NCBI GenBank assembly: GCA_037447655.1
Contig: JBBHKE010003455.1
Span: 29,453 to 93,452, forward strand
DNA: 64,000 nt
Direction of reading: 5' to 3'
Source of the DNA: Zygnema cylindricum
Taxonomy: Eukaryota > Streptophyta > Zygnematophyceae > Zygnematales > Zygnemataceae
Position numbers and translations under genes: made by a program
The notes under the pieces: model-generated
Database searches by the model: none
Told to the model about the DNA's origin: nothing
What the model saw: only the letters and a program-made list of their open reading frames with translations
Shown here: positions 10,753 to 22,999 of the stretch, in pieces
Position numbering within the stretch: position 1 is the stretch's first letter
How the letters are laid out: every line of letters starts with the position of its first letter

Positions 10753-12360
10753 TTACTCCGCGCGTTTTATGCGCATAGGACATCTATGCGGAAAACTGAC
10801 CTAGAATTACAGAAAAAACCATAAAAACCCTAAAAAATCCTCGCCATTTGTAACAAAGATGTCGCCTTTGCCGCAAATTAGGTTAAAGGCAAAGCGAACC
10901 GACATATCTCGGCTGACAAATAAATGTTTCGCTGACATACTTGTGTAAATAAATAAATATTGTGTTATACTGTACTATACACTTTGTAATATGCACTATT
11001 TACTATTTAGTATTATTTACTTCTTTGTACCAACAAACGAAATGGCTCCGATGTACCATGAGAATGTGAACGCGCTGAAAATTTAGAACCATTGATGAAT
11101 CACATGCCTTTGACATATTGTACGATTCTTTAGATTCGATCTTGAGCCCTAATCATTAACAGAAAGCAGACATTACACCGTGTATTGCTATTTGGGTGAA
11201 TAACTTTTTCGCTACCTAAAACATTTTTTCTAAAAATTCGACACGCGTGTACAGAGGAAAGATGTTTAACGAAAAAATTATTAGGATCAAAGGTTGCAAA
11301 AGTCAAAATATTACATAACTGAAATCGACTATTTTTTTTTTCAAAATATGAGTAACAGACGCTTGACCGGGTTATGTCATGCTCCAAAATTTTTAACCGT
11401 TAACCGACCGGCGTTTACAAAAATAAATGTTAACCGAAACTCGATTTATCGCGACTAATCGTGCCCACCCATAACCGAAAAAGTGCAAGTTTAACTAATG
11501 TACGACGTATGAATAAGCCAATAATTACGATATGTCGCGTTAACCTAGATTTGCGTAATGAATAGTGTTTACTAACGTGTCAGATTTGTGACGCTTTGTT
11601 GCGCTCCCTAAGATTTGCGAAATGAATAGTGTACTAAACTGTGAATCGTTATTAGCCTTATGTACTCTACATCGGCACCCCAAAATTTTGACATTGATAC
11701 CTTAAATAGAACAAATTACACTATTTAACGACATGGACCATAATCTGCCACGTCTCTAGGCACTAAATTTGAATGAATGGCGCTATTTTTTTTCTGTACT
11801 CTAATAATTTCTATAGTATAATAACGCTTTGCGCTCTACTGTGCCAGATTTGCGACGCTTTGTCATGTTCCCTAGTATTAGGAAATGAATAGTGTTACTA
11901 CCGTGTCAGATTTGCGACGCTAATCATGATGTCACCTACTTCCACGATACCAAAGAGTACAAAGTACAATATTGTTGGATTGTATGGACAGTACAAAATT
12001 TTCATTTTTTTATGCTTTTTAGTTGACCGATTGTAACCGACCGTTTTGTTTTTCTGGTGTTCAACCGACCGCAACAGCCCGACCCCCAAAATTTGGCAAC
12101 CGAATCCGTTCGGGATCCGGCGCGGGCGGTCGATTAACAATCGGTCACGGTTTTGGTCGACCGTTCGCGACCTCTGAATAGGATACACAATGGTATTGAA
12201 CCGAATTGTAAAAATTCCAGATTACATCCCAATGACAGAGTAGGATATTTCAAGATTGCGTATCTGTTGCTTGAGGCTGCTCATCCATCATTGCAATAAG
12301 GTCATGCCAGCTATCCACGTGCTTTATTTACAGTGACACCACGTAGGCACGTAAAAAACT
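10753..12360. other. Gene-free region of degenerate repeats
   Basis: No gene is seen. A truncated copy of the TA-flanked MITE family starts near 11175 (CACCGTGTATTGCTATT). A phrase like GTGTCAGATTTGCGACGC with a nearby GAAATGAATAGTGT recurs near 11530-11630 and 11840-11920. Chi-square-like bias was not computed. Confidence 0.4.
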
Positions 12361-13476
12361 TCCAAATTGGAATACAGTACCACAGTTGAGATTTTGACAA
12401 AACAAAGTAGCAGCGGCAGTGAGTCCTTTGTGTCTCAATCGGGAGTCAATGGGAGGAGGATCGTGATATTTTTTAAACATTTCTGTTTACGATTGGAAAG
12501 CTTTCAAAATCCGCTTGAAGACTCCCTCAGAGCTTTCAAAACCCCAAACTAACCCCCCTAACACAACCCTCACTCTCCCCATCCCCACCTCCAAACCTAA
12601 AGCTCTCCTCCCCCCAAAAAAAGAGCTCTCCTCCCCCCCCTTCCCCAAAAAAAAACCTCTCCTAAGCTTTCCCTTAACATCTTTAAGGTTTACCTAACCT
12701 CACCGGGGACTCCTCTCAAACGCATTTTCTCCTTTCCCTCCTTGTCCAACCTCCCTCTCCCTCCTCCTCCTCCCTATTTGTCATGTCGCTCTCCTCCCAC
12801 TCCTCTTTTTCCACCCCCTCTCGCTCAGCCCCTCCTCTCCCTCGGCTCGCTCCGCCCTCTCCCTCTATATTCTGGATCCGGATTTTCCAAAATCCTCCTC
12901 AAAACTCCCAATCTCACAACCCTTTCTTGCACATTCTTCCTCTCCCTCCCCCCCTTCCCTCCCCTTCCCTCCCTTCTATGAGTTGCCAGCCACTGGTAGG
13001 AAAGGACGCACGAGAACAAAGGCAATAGGGAAAATAAGACAAAATAAATTTGGAGCTGCCCCCCTAGGCCTCCCCTCTTCTGCAACGCCGACATTTGCGC
13101 TGACCGCAGCTTTAAAGTGCGAAAATTTGGCCGTACGGCACGCTTTCGGTGCGGTTTGTAACGCCGCACAGAGAGGGTTAAAAACGAACGGAATGCGACG
13201 CACTTCAGATTAGTCACACCGAACAGATCATTCACACCGAAAAGTGTACGGGCACCGACAAGACCAGAGGAGTACGAATGTGAACATAGGATTGGAAAAA
13301 AGTACAAACGCATCCAAAGTTTATTCGATGGCACCGACAATGTAGCTGTAAAACCTCCACGCTTTAACTTTTACATCAAAACTATCACACATATATATGT
13401 CGTACTCTGTTGTATCGATACAACATAAGAGCTCCTGTAATATTTCATGCGTTCAAAAGGGAAGAGCACGGATATA
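12361..13476. other. Strongly pyrimidine-rich tract and GC-richer tail, no gene seen
   Basis: From about 12540 to 12980 the plus strand is nearly all C and T. About 12825-12925 is closely similar to 14325-14410 inside the foldback element, so part of it is a dispersed repeat. Open frames here are low-complexity (Pro/Leu/Ser) and unlikely to be genes. 13030-13300 is GC-richer but unrecognised. Confidence 0.5.
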
Positions 13477-13844
13477 ACCGTACGCTGCAAACACACTAAA
13501 AGACCATTTCACACATGTTCAAACACTGTCTATGTGCCACAACGAACGACGTAGAAAATCATCCAAGTCTGAACTTTGATGTTCTAGGTTTAGACATTTA
13601 TTTTTAGGGAATTGATCATGGCTGTGACTATTTTGGTTGCGCACAGTCACGTACATCGCTACCGTACGCTGCAAACACACTAAAAGACCAATTCACACGT
13701 GTTCAACAACTGTCTATGTGCCACAACAAACGACGCAGATAATCATCCAAGTCTAAACTTTGATGTTCTAAGTTTAGACATTTTTTTTAGGGAATTGATC
13801 ATGGCCGTGACTATTTTGGTTGCGCACAGTCACTTACATCACTT
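13477..13844. repeat. Tandem duplication, period 184
   Basis: Two near-identical copies start with ACCGTACGCTGCAAACAC at 13477 and 13661. Each ends with the first part of the foldback element terminus (GGGAATTGATCATGG...). The first copy therefore carries a detached terminus and the second leads into the full element. Confidence 0.85.
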
Positions 13845-14620
13845 TGTCAAAGATTGTACACTTTAAGTCCACGGTGGTGCATTTTAAGTACCGGTGACTA
13901 TAGATTTGACGGTGCAGGTACAATTTAAGTAGCGCTGACTAAAAATTTGACGGTCAATTAATTGAACTGCTTGGACTTTCAAAATGTAGTAACAACCGGT
14001 TAAACTTTTGTCGCGTTTGTGAACGACTGCCGTCATAATAAAAACAATGATTCACACGGCCGGCGATGGTTTACAGACAAAACTGCAGCAACTACATGAA
14101 AATAAAATGTAAAATAAAGTGTTGCAGACTTTCACTTTTTTTTGTTTTTCACTTTACGCGAGCTCAACCCTGAGAGCTTATTTTGGCTATTAACTTAGCC
14201 GCAAAATTGAAATTTAATCGCGAATCGTTACATTGAACTTAGACGCAAATGAATGAGGTTTAAAGTGTCGAAGTTCATGCATTTGCGTTGTTTTATTTAC
14301 TTTGTTCCGATGGCGTGTGGCCCCCTCTTCTCCCTCCTCTCCCTCTATCCTCTCTCTCTATATCTTGGATTCAAATTTCCCAAAGTTCTCCTCAAACCTC
14401 CCTACCTTATTGTTATCGTAAACCTTCGCCGACCGTCGTTCACAATCGCGACAAAAGTTTAACGGGTTGTTCAAAGTACAAGCAGTTCAATTGATTGACT
14501 GTCAAATCTATAGTCATCTGTACTTAAATTGTACCAGAGTGTACTTAAAATGTACAATCTTTGACAAAGTGACGTAAGTGACTGTGTGAACCAAAATAGT
14601 CACTGCCATGATCAATTCCC
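13790..14620. mobile_element. Foldback-type element with long inverted arms
   Basis: The outer arms are inverted copies for roughly 200 bases: GGGAATTGATCATGG at 13790 and its complement ending at 14620, continuing inward through the GACTATTTTGGTT motif, the AATTGAACTGCTTG motif and the GTTTACGAT/GTAAACC motif near 14090 and 14418. The flanks on both sides read TTTTTTTA, a possible 8-base target duplication, but this is low-complexity. The centre (about 14290-14420) holds a captured pyrimidine-rich segment. No ORF. Confidence 0.75.
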
Positions 14621-15455
14621 TTTTTTTATTGCAAAGTTCCCGTGGCGTATAAGAAGGGCAAACGTGTAGATTGTTGCATTCTCGAGTGTTCGTTCTTTTG
14701 GCCAACCAACGATCACATCGATTTGCTTATAATCGTGAGGATGGCCCGATACTCTACTGTATTGTCGGTGCAATAGAAGACAGTACGGTTATTTTATGAG
14801 ACTTGTGAGCTCTTACGTTGTTAGATGTGCAAACGGGAAGAATATGCGGTGCCCTTGAAACGTTATTTTTTTCCCTTAACTAGTACCGTCACTGATAAAA
14901 CCAAGTGTGTCAGTGAATGCAGTGAAACAGTTTCTAACATGTAAAATTCATGTGAGACCATGTTAAATTCATGTCTACTGATATCTAAACTGTCAGTTAG
15001 TTAACTTGACGAACATGAAACTTGTTGGGCAATTTGAAAACAGCGCTAACACTTGCTGCCAGCCGCTTCNNNNNNNNNNGGATTGACATTAAACCCAACA
15101 GGACTTATTATTTATGGGCGGGAAAGTTACAGATGTCATTATACACATAATACACATATTACTGTAGACATTGAAAGGGCGGGTATTTATTATTCAGGAC
15201 AACCCAAATTACAGTTAGGGATTACTTAGTATATATATTTTTTTTCAAAAAAAAAAATCCCGATTAGTGTTAATAACACTAATTTTTTTTTTACGCTATT
15301 TATTCCTTTACTCTAATAGGCTAATAGCGATTGACGGTGTACTGTACCTTGTACTTCCGTGCCAAAAAAGACAAAATTATGTAACGAGTCGAAATAATTT
15401 TTGTTACGCTGTGCAGTTCAAACTTCAAAGGCATACTCTCGATGGAAGGAAAGTA
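14621..15455. other. Gene-free spacer
   Basis: No gene is seen. It contains the assembly gap at 15070-15079. Confidence 0.4.
15070..15079. other. Assembly gap (10 N)
   Basis: Ten undetermined bases. The true gap size may differ from ten. Confidence 0.99.
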
Positions 15456-15678
15456 CACCGTGTATCTCTATTAGTGCTGATATTTTTTTCGCCACTTAAA
15501 ACATCTTTTATCCGTTCACACATTTCAGATTGTGGATCTGACGGTTGAGATTGGAAGTTAACATTCTCAGCTTCCAATTGGCTTTCTCGAACTGAACATA
15601 CGACAAGTGTGTACGGGAAAAGGATGTTTTATGTACATGTAGCGAAAAAAACAATAGCACTAATAGCGATACACGGTG
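15456..15678. mobile_element. TA-flanked MITE with long inverted repeats
   Basis: The termini CACCGTGTATC and GATACACGGTG are flanked by TA on both sides, and the inverted arms extend imperfectly for about 60 bases (CGCCACTTAAAACATC against GATGTTTTATGTACATG). TA target sites suggest a Tc1/mariner-type mobiliser. The family recurs throughout the window. Confidence 0.75.
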
Positions 15679-15888
15679 TAGACGTCATGAGAATGCCATA
15701 AACCATGTTTTAGAAAAACAAACGACTTTTACAATTAACAGTAAATAGCCACAGTACATAACATAACGGATTCCGTACACAACCGACCTCGTAACGCAAA
15801 ACCAAAAACCGATCGCGTCAGTTCACCGTACAACACAAAGGTATCAACGAAGAAATGAAGTAAAAACGGAAGGTGGCTAGGCAAGCTA

Positions 15889-16680
15889 CACCGTGAATCG
15901 CTATTAGTGTTAATGTTTTTTTCGTCTCTTAAACCATCTTTTCTCCGTACACACATGTCGGATTGTAGATCTAACGGTTGCGATTGAAATTTAAGATTCT
16001 CAGCTTTTCAATTGGCGGTCTTCATTTGAAAATCGGAGATGTGTGTACGGATAAAAGATGTTTTAAGTGGCGAAAAAATTAGGGAATTGATCATGGCAGT
16101 GACTATTTTGGTTAACCAATACCATTACGATTTTCGATTAAATTTCAATTTAATTGATATTTTTACGCGGGTCCGTTTTATACTTTTATTATAATCTTCA
16201 AAGTATATTTCGTTTCGTGCGAGTTAATTTATCCGTATAGGATTTCGTGTCGTTCATTAATTTGCGTCTAAGTTCAATGTAACGATTCGCGATTAAATTT
16301 CAATTTTGCGGTAAGCCAACATAAGCTCTCAGAGTGGAGCTCGCGTAAAATAAAAAACGACAAAAAGTGACTGTCTGCAACACTTTTATTTACATGTGGT
16401 TGCCGCAGTTTTGTTAGCGTAAACCTTCGCCGGCCGTGTGAATTGTTGATTTTATTATGACGGCCGACGTTCACAAGCGCGGGCAAAAGTTTAACTGGTT
16501 GTTACTACATTTTGGAGTCCAAGCAGTTCAATTGATTAACTGTCAAATCTATAGTCAGCGGTACTTTAATTGTACCAGGGTGTACCTAAAATGTACAATC
16601 TTTGAAAAGTGACGTAAGTGACTGTGCGCAACCAAAATAGTCACAGCCATGATCAATAACACTAATAGCGATACACGGTG
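15889..16680. mobile_element. TA-flanked MITE interrupted by another element
   Basis: The left end CACCGTGAATCGCTATTAG starts at 15889 and the right end CACTAATAGCGATACACGGTG-like sequence ends at 16680, with TA on both outer sides. The intact family member at 15456-15678 is 223 bases; this copy is longer because 16082-16657 is inserted into its right arm. Confidence 0.75.
16082..16657. mobile_element. Second copy of the foldback family, nested
   Basis: It starts GGGAATTGATCATGG and ends with the complement GCCATGATCAAT. Its right half aligns with 14400-14620, and 16253-16385 aligns in reverse complement with 14140-14257. The left arm matches for only about 33 bases, so it is a truncated or recombined copy. 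Confidence 0.7.
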
Positions 16681-18178
16681 TAAGTCTGTGGATCTGCTTT
16701 TGGATCGTTAAAACTGAGAATCGGCGGAAATCGAGGTGTCACGTCGTTCCGATTTCCGGTTACTTCCACGGAGCAACTGGAAGGACAACAACTCCTTTTA
16801 CTTGTTTCCTTTCAGAAGCTGAGGACAGGCACAACGTTGGGCTTATTATCTAGTTATTCTGTCTTTTAGTTACCTGTCTTCAGACAGCCACTCACAAAGT
16901 TTCACCCTTTCACCCTTTTCTTTTTTTTAAGCCATGTAATGTTGTTGCTTGCCCTTTTTCCTCGGTTCTCCTCTGGGTTTCCGAGCACCTCCTCCCCTTT
17001 GAGGACACCTAAGTTGTGAATTGTCGGTCTTAGGATCTTTTGTGGCCTATTTTCTTAACTCAAATATTGACCTGTCTCACATTGTGGACCTCCCAAAGAT
17101 TAATGGTAGTCACTGACAACACTGGAAAGTAGGACTGCACCTGAAGACAGTGGTAGAGAAGGTCAATGAAGGGGAAATGAGAAAGGATGTTCCTATCTTT
17201 TAACTACCGGTAAACCGATACAACCAATATAACCAATCCACAGACTAATGAATTTAGTAAAAACAGTACAAAGCTCATAGTCACAGTAGTATAAACATCG
17301 CTTGATATCATATACCGTCCTCGGACAAACCCAAATGTCATGAAGGATACGGGAGTCGCAATTTTCCACACTATTTTCCACAAACAGGTGACAATGTTTC
17401 CCAGAATCTCTGAATTCCAGCGACTATGGGAAGTACTTGAGACCCTCCTCTATATGCAAAACTGAAACCTGCAGTAACAGTTGAACACGAATCACTACAC
17501 TGTCCATCATTGTTAGCATTAAGGATGTATTAGTGTCAACGCGAAATCAAATTAATAATACTGATTTAGTGCAAGGAGACGTGTCAGATTGTAGTCCACG
17601 TCCTTAAAAAGTGTCGTCAACACGTTTTGTGATTTTCAGCCAAAAAGAGGTTTCGATCTAATTAGTGTTGTTAACTTTAATAACGACGTGTGGTGTATCA
17701 AAAACACGTAAAACATACAATAAAACAAAAAAAAAGAGGGACACATCAGCAGCATAGGTTTAGATAAATGGTGTACATCCATGCTATCAATTTTCGTTAT
17801 AATAACGATTTCATTAAACAATGCAGAATTGTACCTTGGCACGAGTGCCAAAAACTGCACAAATTGATACATATGAACAGAGAAGAAAAAAAAGGGTCAA
17901 ATTAACAACGCCTAAAATAGTGCATCTACCGCCAATATACATTTATTTATAAGGTTCTATGTATCTATGTACAAATAAGCTACCGTATGTGGAGAGATAA
18001 AACACACACCTCAGAAAGAAAGTCACTGTAGATACAGTTTAAAGTGACATCTACAAATAATGAGAATGTGTGAGGAAAACGGCTAACTTAAAAACGTAAA
18101 AAGCTTGATTCTTGGACAAAGTCAAGTACAAAAGTTTTTTCTGACTTTCGACTTTAACAAAAAAACCTCCAAAACTAT
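16681..18178. other. Intergenic region downstream of CLPX
   Basis: No gene is recognised. A dispersed repeat near 17567-17645 matches 63604-63690. The CLPX 3' UTR probably lies in the right part, but no polyadenylation signal can be assigned with confidence. Confidence 0.4.
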
Positions 18179-21100
18179 TCACATTGTGGCCACTCCAGCG
18201 ACAGCCGGCTCTGACTCAATTTCTCCTTCGGAATATTCACTCTCACCACCGTCTTCTGGTAGTGAAATCACCTACAAGAAAAAAAAGAAAAAAAAGAAAC
18301 AAACAGGAAAACGGACACAAGCAACACACTCAAAAGTTAGGATGCAGGCACAGGAAATAGGAAGGACAGCCATCAACAAAAGATTGTTAGATTACGTAAT
18401 CGAATTTTTGCATAAGGACAAATATTTTCATCTGCTTTGAGCCGCCAACTTCGTATAAATAATAGTCCCAGTTTTCACTTTTCACATTCATGATTTATAG
18501 GGGTCTTTTGCACATTTAAGAGTCCTGAAACAGACATAATTATTATTACAAACATGTTAGAAAAAAGAGGTGCATTTACATCCCTCACATACTTTCAACT
18601 CGTCCAAAGTAAGAAATTCATCACTTTTTGTTCTACGCACTGTCTCAGGGCTCACCGAGTATATGTAAAGGTTTCACATACAAAGAAATAACCGGCGTTA
18701 CTCATGGTACCCTGAGTGAAAACCTGTGAATTATTCCGTTAACTTGTCAATCCTGTTTCTATGAATAACTTGTGTAAAGACTGTTTCAAGTTTCAGAAAG
18801 GGATACGGTGATAGGGAAAAAGTGGAAGCCGGAGTAGGGAGGAACATGGAGGTAGAAAGAGACAGGAGGGAAAGGAAAGTGGCAGAGAGGGGAAAAGAGT
18901 CAAACCTGAACTGCTTGGTTTCCCTCCTGTTGCTTCAAATGCCTCTGTAAGGAGCCTTCCTCATAAAATACAATCGCTCCTTCACCGGATTCATGTGGAA
19001 GTCCAACGGCTTCCTCGTCAAGAAGAACTCCATCCACCTTTGCACTTGGAACCTGACCAAGAAGTGAACCAGACTCCAGAAGTTATACACAGTAACAGAA
19101 GTCACTCACGAACTCAAAATAAATAGAGTGAAGTCAAGTTGAACTTCTTTGATATTGTCTAGTGAGGAAATTTAAGAAAATTGAAAAATACAGGTCATAT
19201 TGCCGTACGACGACAATATGCTCTTCCCCAGTAGAAAACTGTTCTCTTTGTACACGATTGGCAAGTTCTAATCGATTAAAAACTCGCCACCAAAAGTTCA
19301 ATATTCAGAATGCAAAATCATAAATATTGAACCGGCTTCGAGTTAGACAGGGTGGCTAATGTGGTGCTCTTGTTCTTATTCTTGTTATTATTTGTCTTCC
19401 AGAAGTCAGAATATCTGACAAGAGACCTAAAGCATGTGTAAAAATGCAAGAAAACTACACCATGAATCGCTTAGAATTAATTGGAACCCGGTTTTTCTTT
19501 GGCAGCACTATTGATACTAATTTTTTTTTCCCTTTAAGTGGTTCAAATCGTGCACGTTATTCATACCAGACATAGCATCATTAACACAAACAGTCCTCAT
19601 ACTAAATAGTATTTTCCTAAAACTAATCGCGATTCACCGTTTGACCTGTGACTGAATTTCACGTCAGGTGATAGAAATGCGAATGTAACTGCTGCAAGAC
19701 TTAAACTAATTTGAAATGAGAATCAATGCAACTAAACTGCCAGAAGAGATGATATTTGAGTGAATTCAGAGGGAATAACAAAAGAAAGTGGGAAAAACGG
19801 TGCTTTAGTACTTCAAAAACGCCTGAAACAAGAACAGATGAAAGGGTGTTCACATTTAAGTGAATTTCAGTTTATGAAATGTTCAATTGTACACCACAAT
19901 CTATGAAAACGAAAAACAGATGGTCTCAAGATTTGAAATGCAAACCTGGTTTGATTGACTGCAAGGAAACCACTGATACAAAACCTAGCAAACTTCAAAT
20001 TGGGCTCAAGAAGGACAGCATTTATATTATAGCTAAAAGTTTCCTAATCCTGCTCTTGCCTGACAAAGTTCGAGTCACATTTTTCAAACCTATCCTTTCC
20101 TAAAACTTAAGCTACACCGAGAATCGTTATTGGCGTTAAAAAATATAGGGTGGGGGTTATTAAAGTGCTATTAAATGTAATTTAGGTGGACGACGTTGAC
20201 GATTTTCAACTGCTTACCAATATTGGTATTATTAACGCTATTTTATGAACAAGGGCCAAAAAAAAATTGGCGCTGAATTAGTGTTAATAGCGGTAAAAAC
20301 TATTCAGTGTATTAGGTTCTCCAGTAGACCAAATACTTAGCATGGAGAGTCTTACCTCAAACATGGCATTTCTCAACAGATATTCCATGATAGAACGGAG
20401 ACTTCGAGCTCCTGTACTTTTATATATTGCCTTTCGAGCAATGGCCCGAGCCGCACCGTCTGTCACATGGAGCTCAGCCTGAAAACAAAAGAAAAACGAA
20501 CAAGAAAAAGAGAATAGAAATGAAAAAGACGAAAGACAGAAGATAAAAGGAAAAGATGAACACACACAGAATAGAGAAAAGCAGACCATAAATTGCACAC
20601 GAGGAGTAAAACACACATGTGCAATGGAGTAGGCGAACATAACATATAACAATAACAAAGCATACTTTTCAAATGTGCGAAAACAGTTGGAAACACTACA
20701 TGTGGTTACCCCATACTGTACGACAATTATACAGTATAATACACGTAGAGAATGAGGTACTAACATATGATGTTTTCAACTGGTTTCCAACATTTGAACT
20801 ATGTAGCAAACCCTAAAATAGTTGGAGCAAAAATCACTTACTTCACTTAATTGTAGAAGTTTCCGATATTGTCGTACCAGTGCATTTCTCGGCTTAACAA
20901 GCACCTATAAAGAAACTCAAACAAACAAAAGACACAACAATTTGAGTAAGATTGTTTACAAACAAAGTCTACAACCTACACTCTTTTTGATATTTTAGTG
21001 TCTACTGGTAACTTCATAGGGATCTCATGACTGAACTTCCAATGGATGCCCCAAGGTTAAAACTCTCACACTCTCAAGAAACTGCACCCACACAAATCAG

Positions 21101-22926
21101 ACAATGTGGAATGAAAAAGAAAAAAATGCACTAATGTAAAATGCCCAGTTTCTCACCAGAAAATGCTTAAACTTTTTTGTGAAATTCCCAAGAAAACCCA
21201 CAAAAGGTAAAATGCATTACAAATGTACCTCGACCAGCTGGTCTTCGTTGAGAGCCGAAAGACTAACAAAAATAGGAAACCGTCCAATAAACTCAGGAAT
21301 GAGCCCAAAAGCAATCAGGTCACTGCTCTCAACCTGTTCATTAAACAAAAAAGACAACACGAAATGTCCTTATTGAGTACCTAGACCAATCTTTAGTGCA
21401 ACACAAAGAAGAAGTTAAGAAGTCCAGCTTAAGTTTAATAAGAATAATTCAAAAAGAAGCATTTAAGGACTTTACAAAGGGCTTCCATGAGCATGAGTCA
21501 ATTTCCTGTTTCAAATTTTGGAAAACTCACTCAAGGAGTCTCTCATTCAAATCAGCAGTTTTGAACGCAAAAAAGAAATTTCTTTCAAGAAGAGATAATC
21601 TTTGCCCCCATTTTTCCCCTCCGCGATAGAAGGGACTGTCTTCTAATAAACTCACCATCTCTGGAAACAGGAATTTTGAACGCAAAAAAGCAGTTTCTTC
21701 CAAGAAGAAATCATTTTTGCTTCTCGGTTTTCCCCTCCGCAATGGCAAGCAAAAGGGGCTGTCATCGAATAACTCTAACAAGTCTGTCCTCTACTAACTC
21801 TAATAACTTTATCCAATTTATCCCCTTTTTCCCTTTTTCCCCTTCCTCCCCTTTTTCCATTTAACTTTATCCCCTTATAACTCCAACAACTCTGTCATCT
21901 AATAACTCTCTCCTTCAATAATTCTGTCCTCTAATAACTCTGTCCTCTATTAACTCTCTCCTTCAATAATTCTGTCCTCTAATAACTCTGTCCTCTATTA
22001 ACTCTATCCTCCAATAACTCAGTCCTCTAATAACTTCAAAAACTTTTTCCTCTATTAAGTTTACTAACTTTATCCTCTAATAACTATGTCCTCTAATTTC
22101 TCTATCCTTCAACAACTCTGTCCTCTAATAACTCACCGTCTCTAAAAAAGCTGCGGCAACTTCCGGGTCCATGTTCTTATTACTGTGGATATTTTTCCGC
22201 ACTGGAGCTCCAAAGCCGATAGAAGAATTAGTTCTCCTGAATGGAAGTATAACAAGAGCTCCACCCGTCAGACAAAAAGTGAACAACTTCAATAAAAACG
22301 CTAGTTTCAAGAATTCTCTAAAGCATGTCGAGTCGTAAGGCTACACCGACCATCGCAGTTAGAGTTGGTGAATTATTAGCGAAACACTTTACTAGAATTA
22401 ACTACAATAAATTACATTTAGGAATGTGGCTAAATACAGGACACATGACTAAACAAAGTTACTGACACTAATTTGTGATTTACGGTAAAAAAAACCCGCA
22501 CTGGAATAGAAGTGTTTAACTCTATTAATGATGGGAAGTATACTGCATAAGGTCTCCTCAATACTGTTGGAATAACTTATTATACTGTTTTAACTTACTT
22601 TATTGACATGACACGCATCCATTTACTGTTTTAACTTACTTTATTGACATGACACGCATCCATTTGGTATTCTACTCACTAAGAACAACTATGACCACAA
22701 AGACATTCATTCGCTTAGCCTGCAATCCCACTGCCCAACAAAAAACAGAACTTACCTCTCTGCAATTGTTTTGTCTAAATCAATAAACGCCCCACCGCAA
22801 ATAAATAGAATATCACGAGTGTCCACCTGCAATAGTTGCAACAAGAAGAATTTTAAGGAATCTAACAAAAATCCTGACATTTGCCATCCGAATACAATCA
22901 TATATGAATACAGAAAGAGGGGACAG

Positions 22927-22999
<73 letters not shown>

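Noticed and set aside
12515-13340. Several overlapping open frames rich in Pro, Leu and Ser
   Set aside because: They result from strand-biased pyrimidine tracts, have no recognisable domain, and part of the tract is a dispersed repeat.
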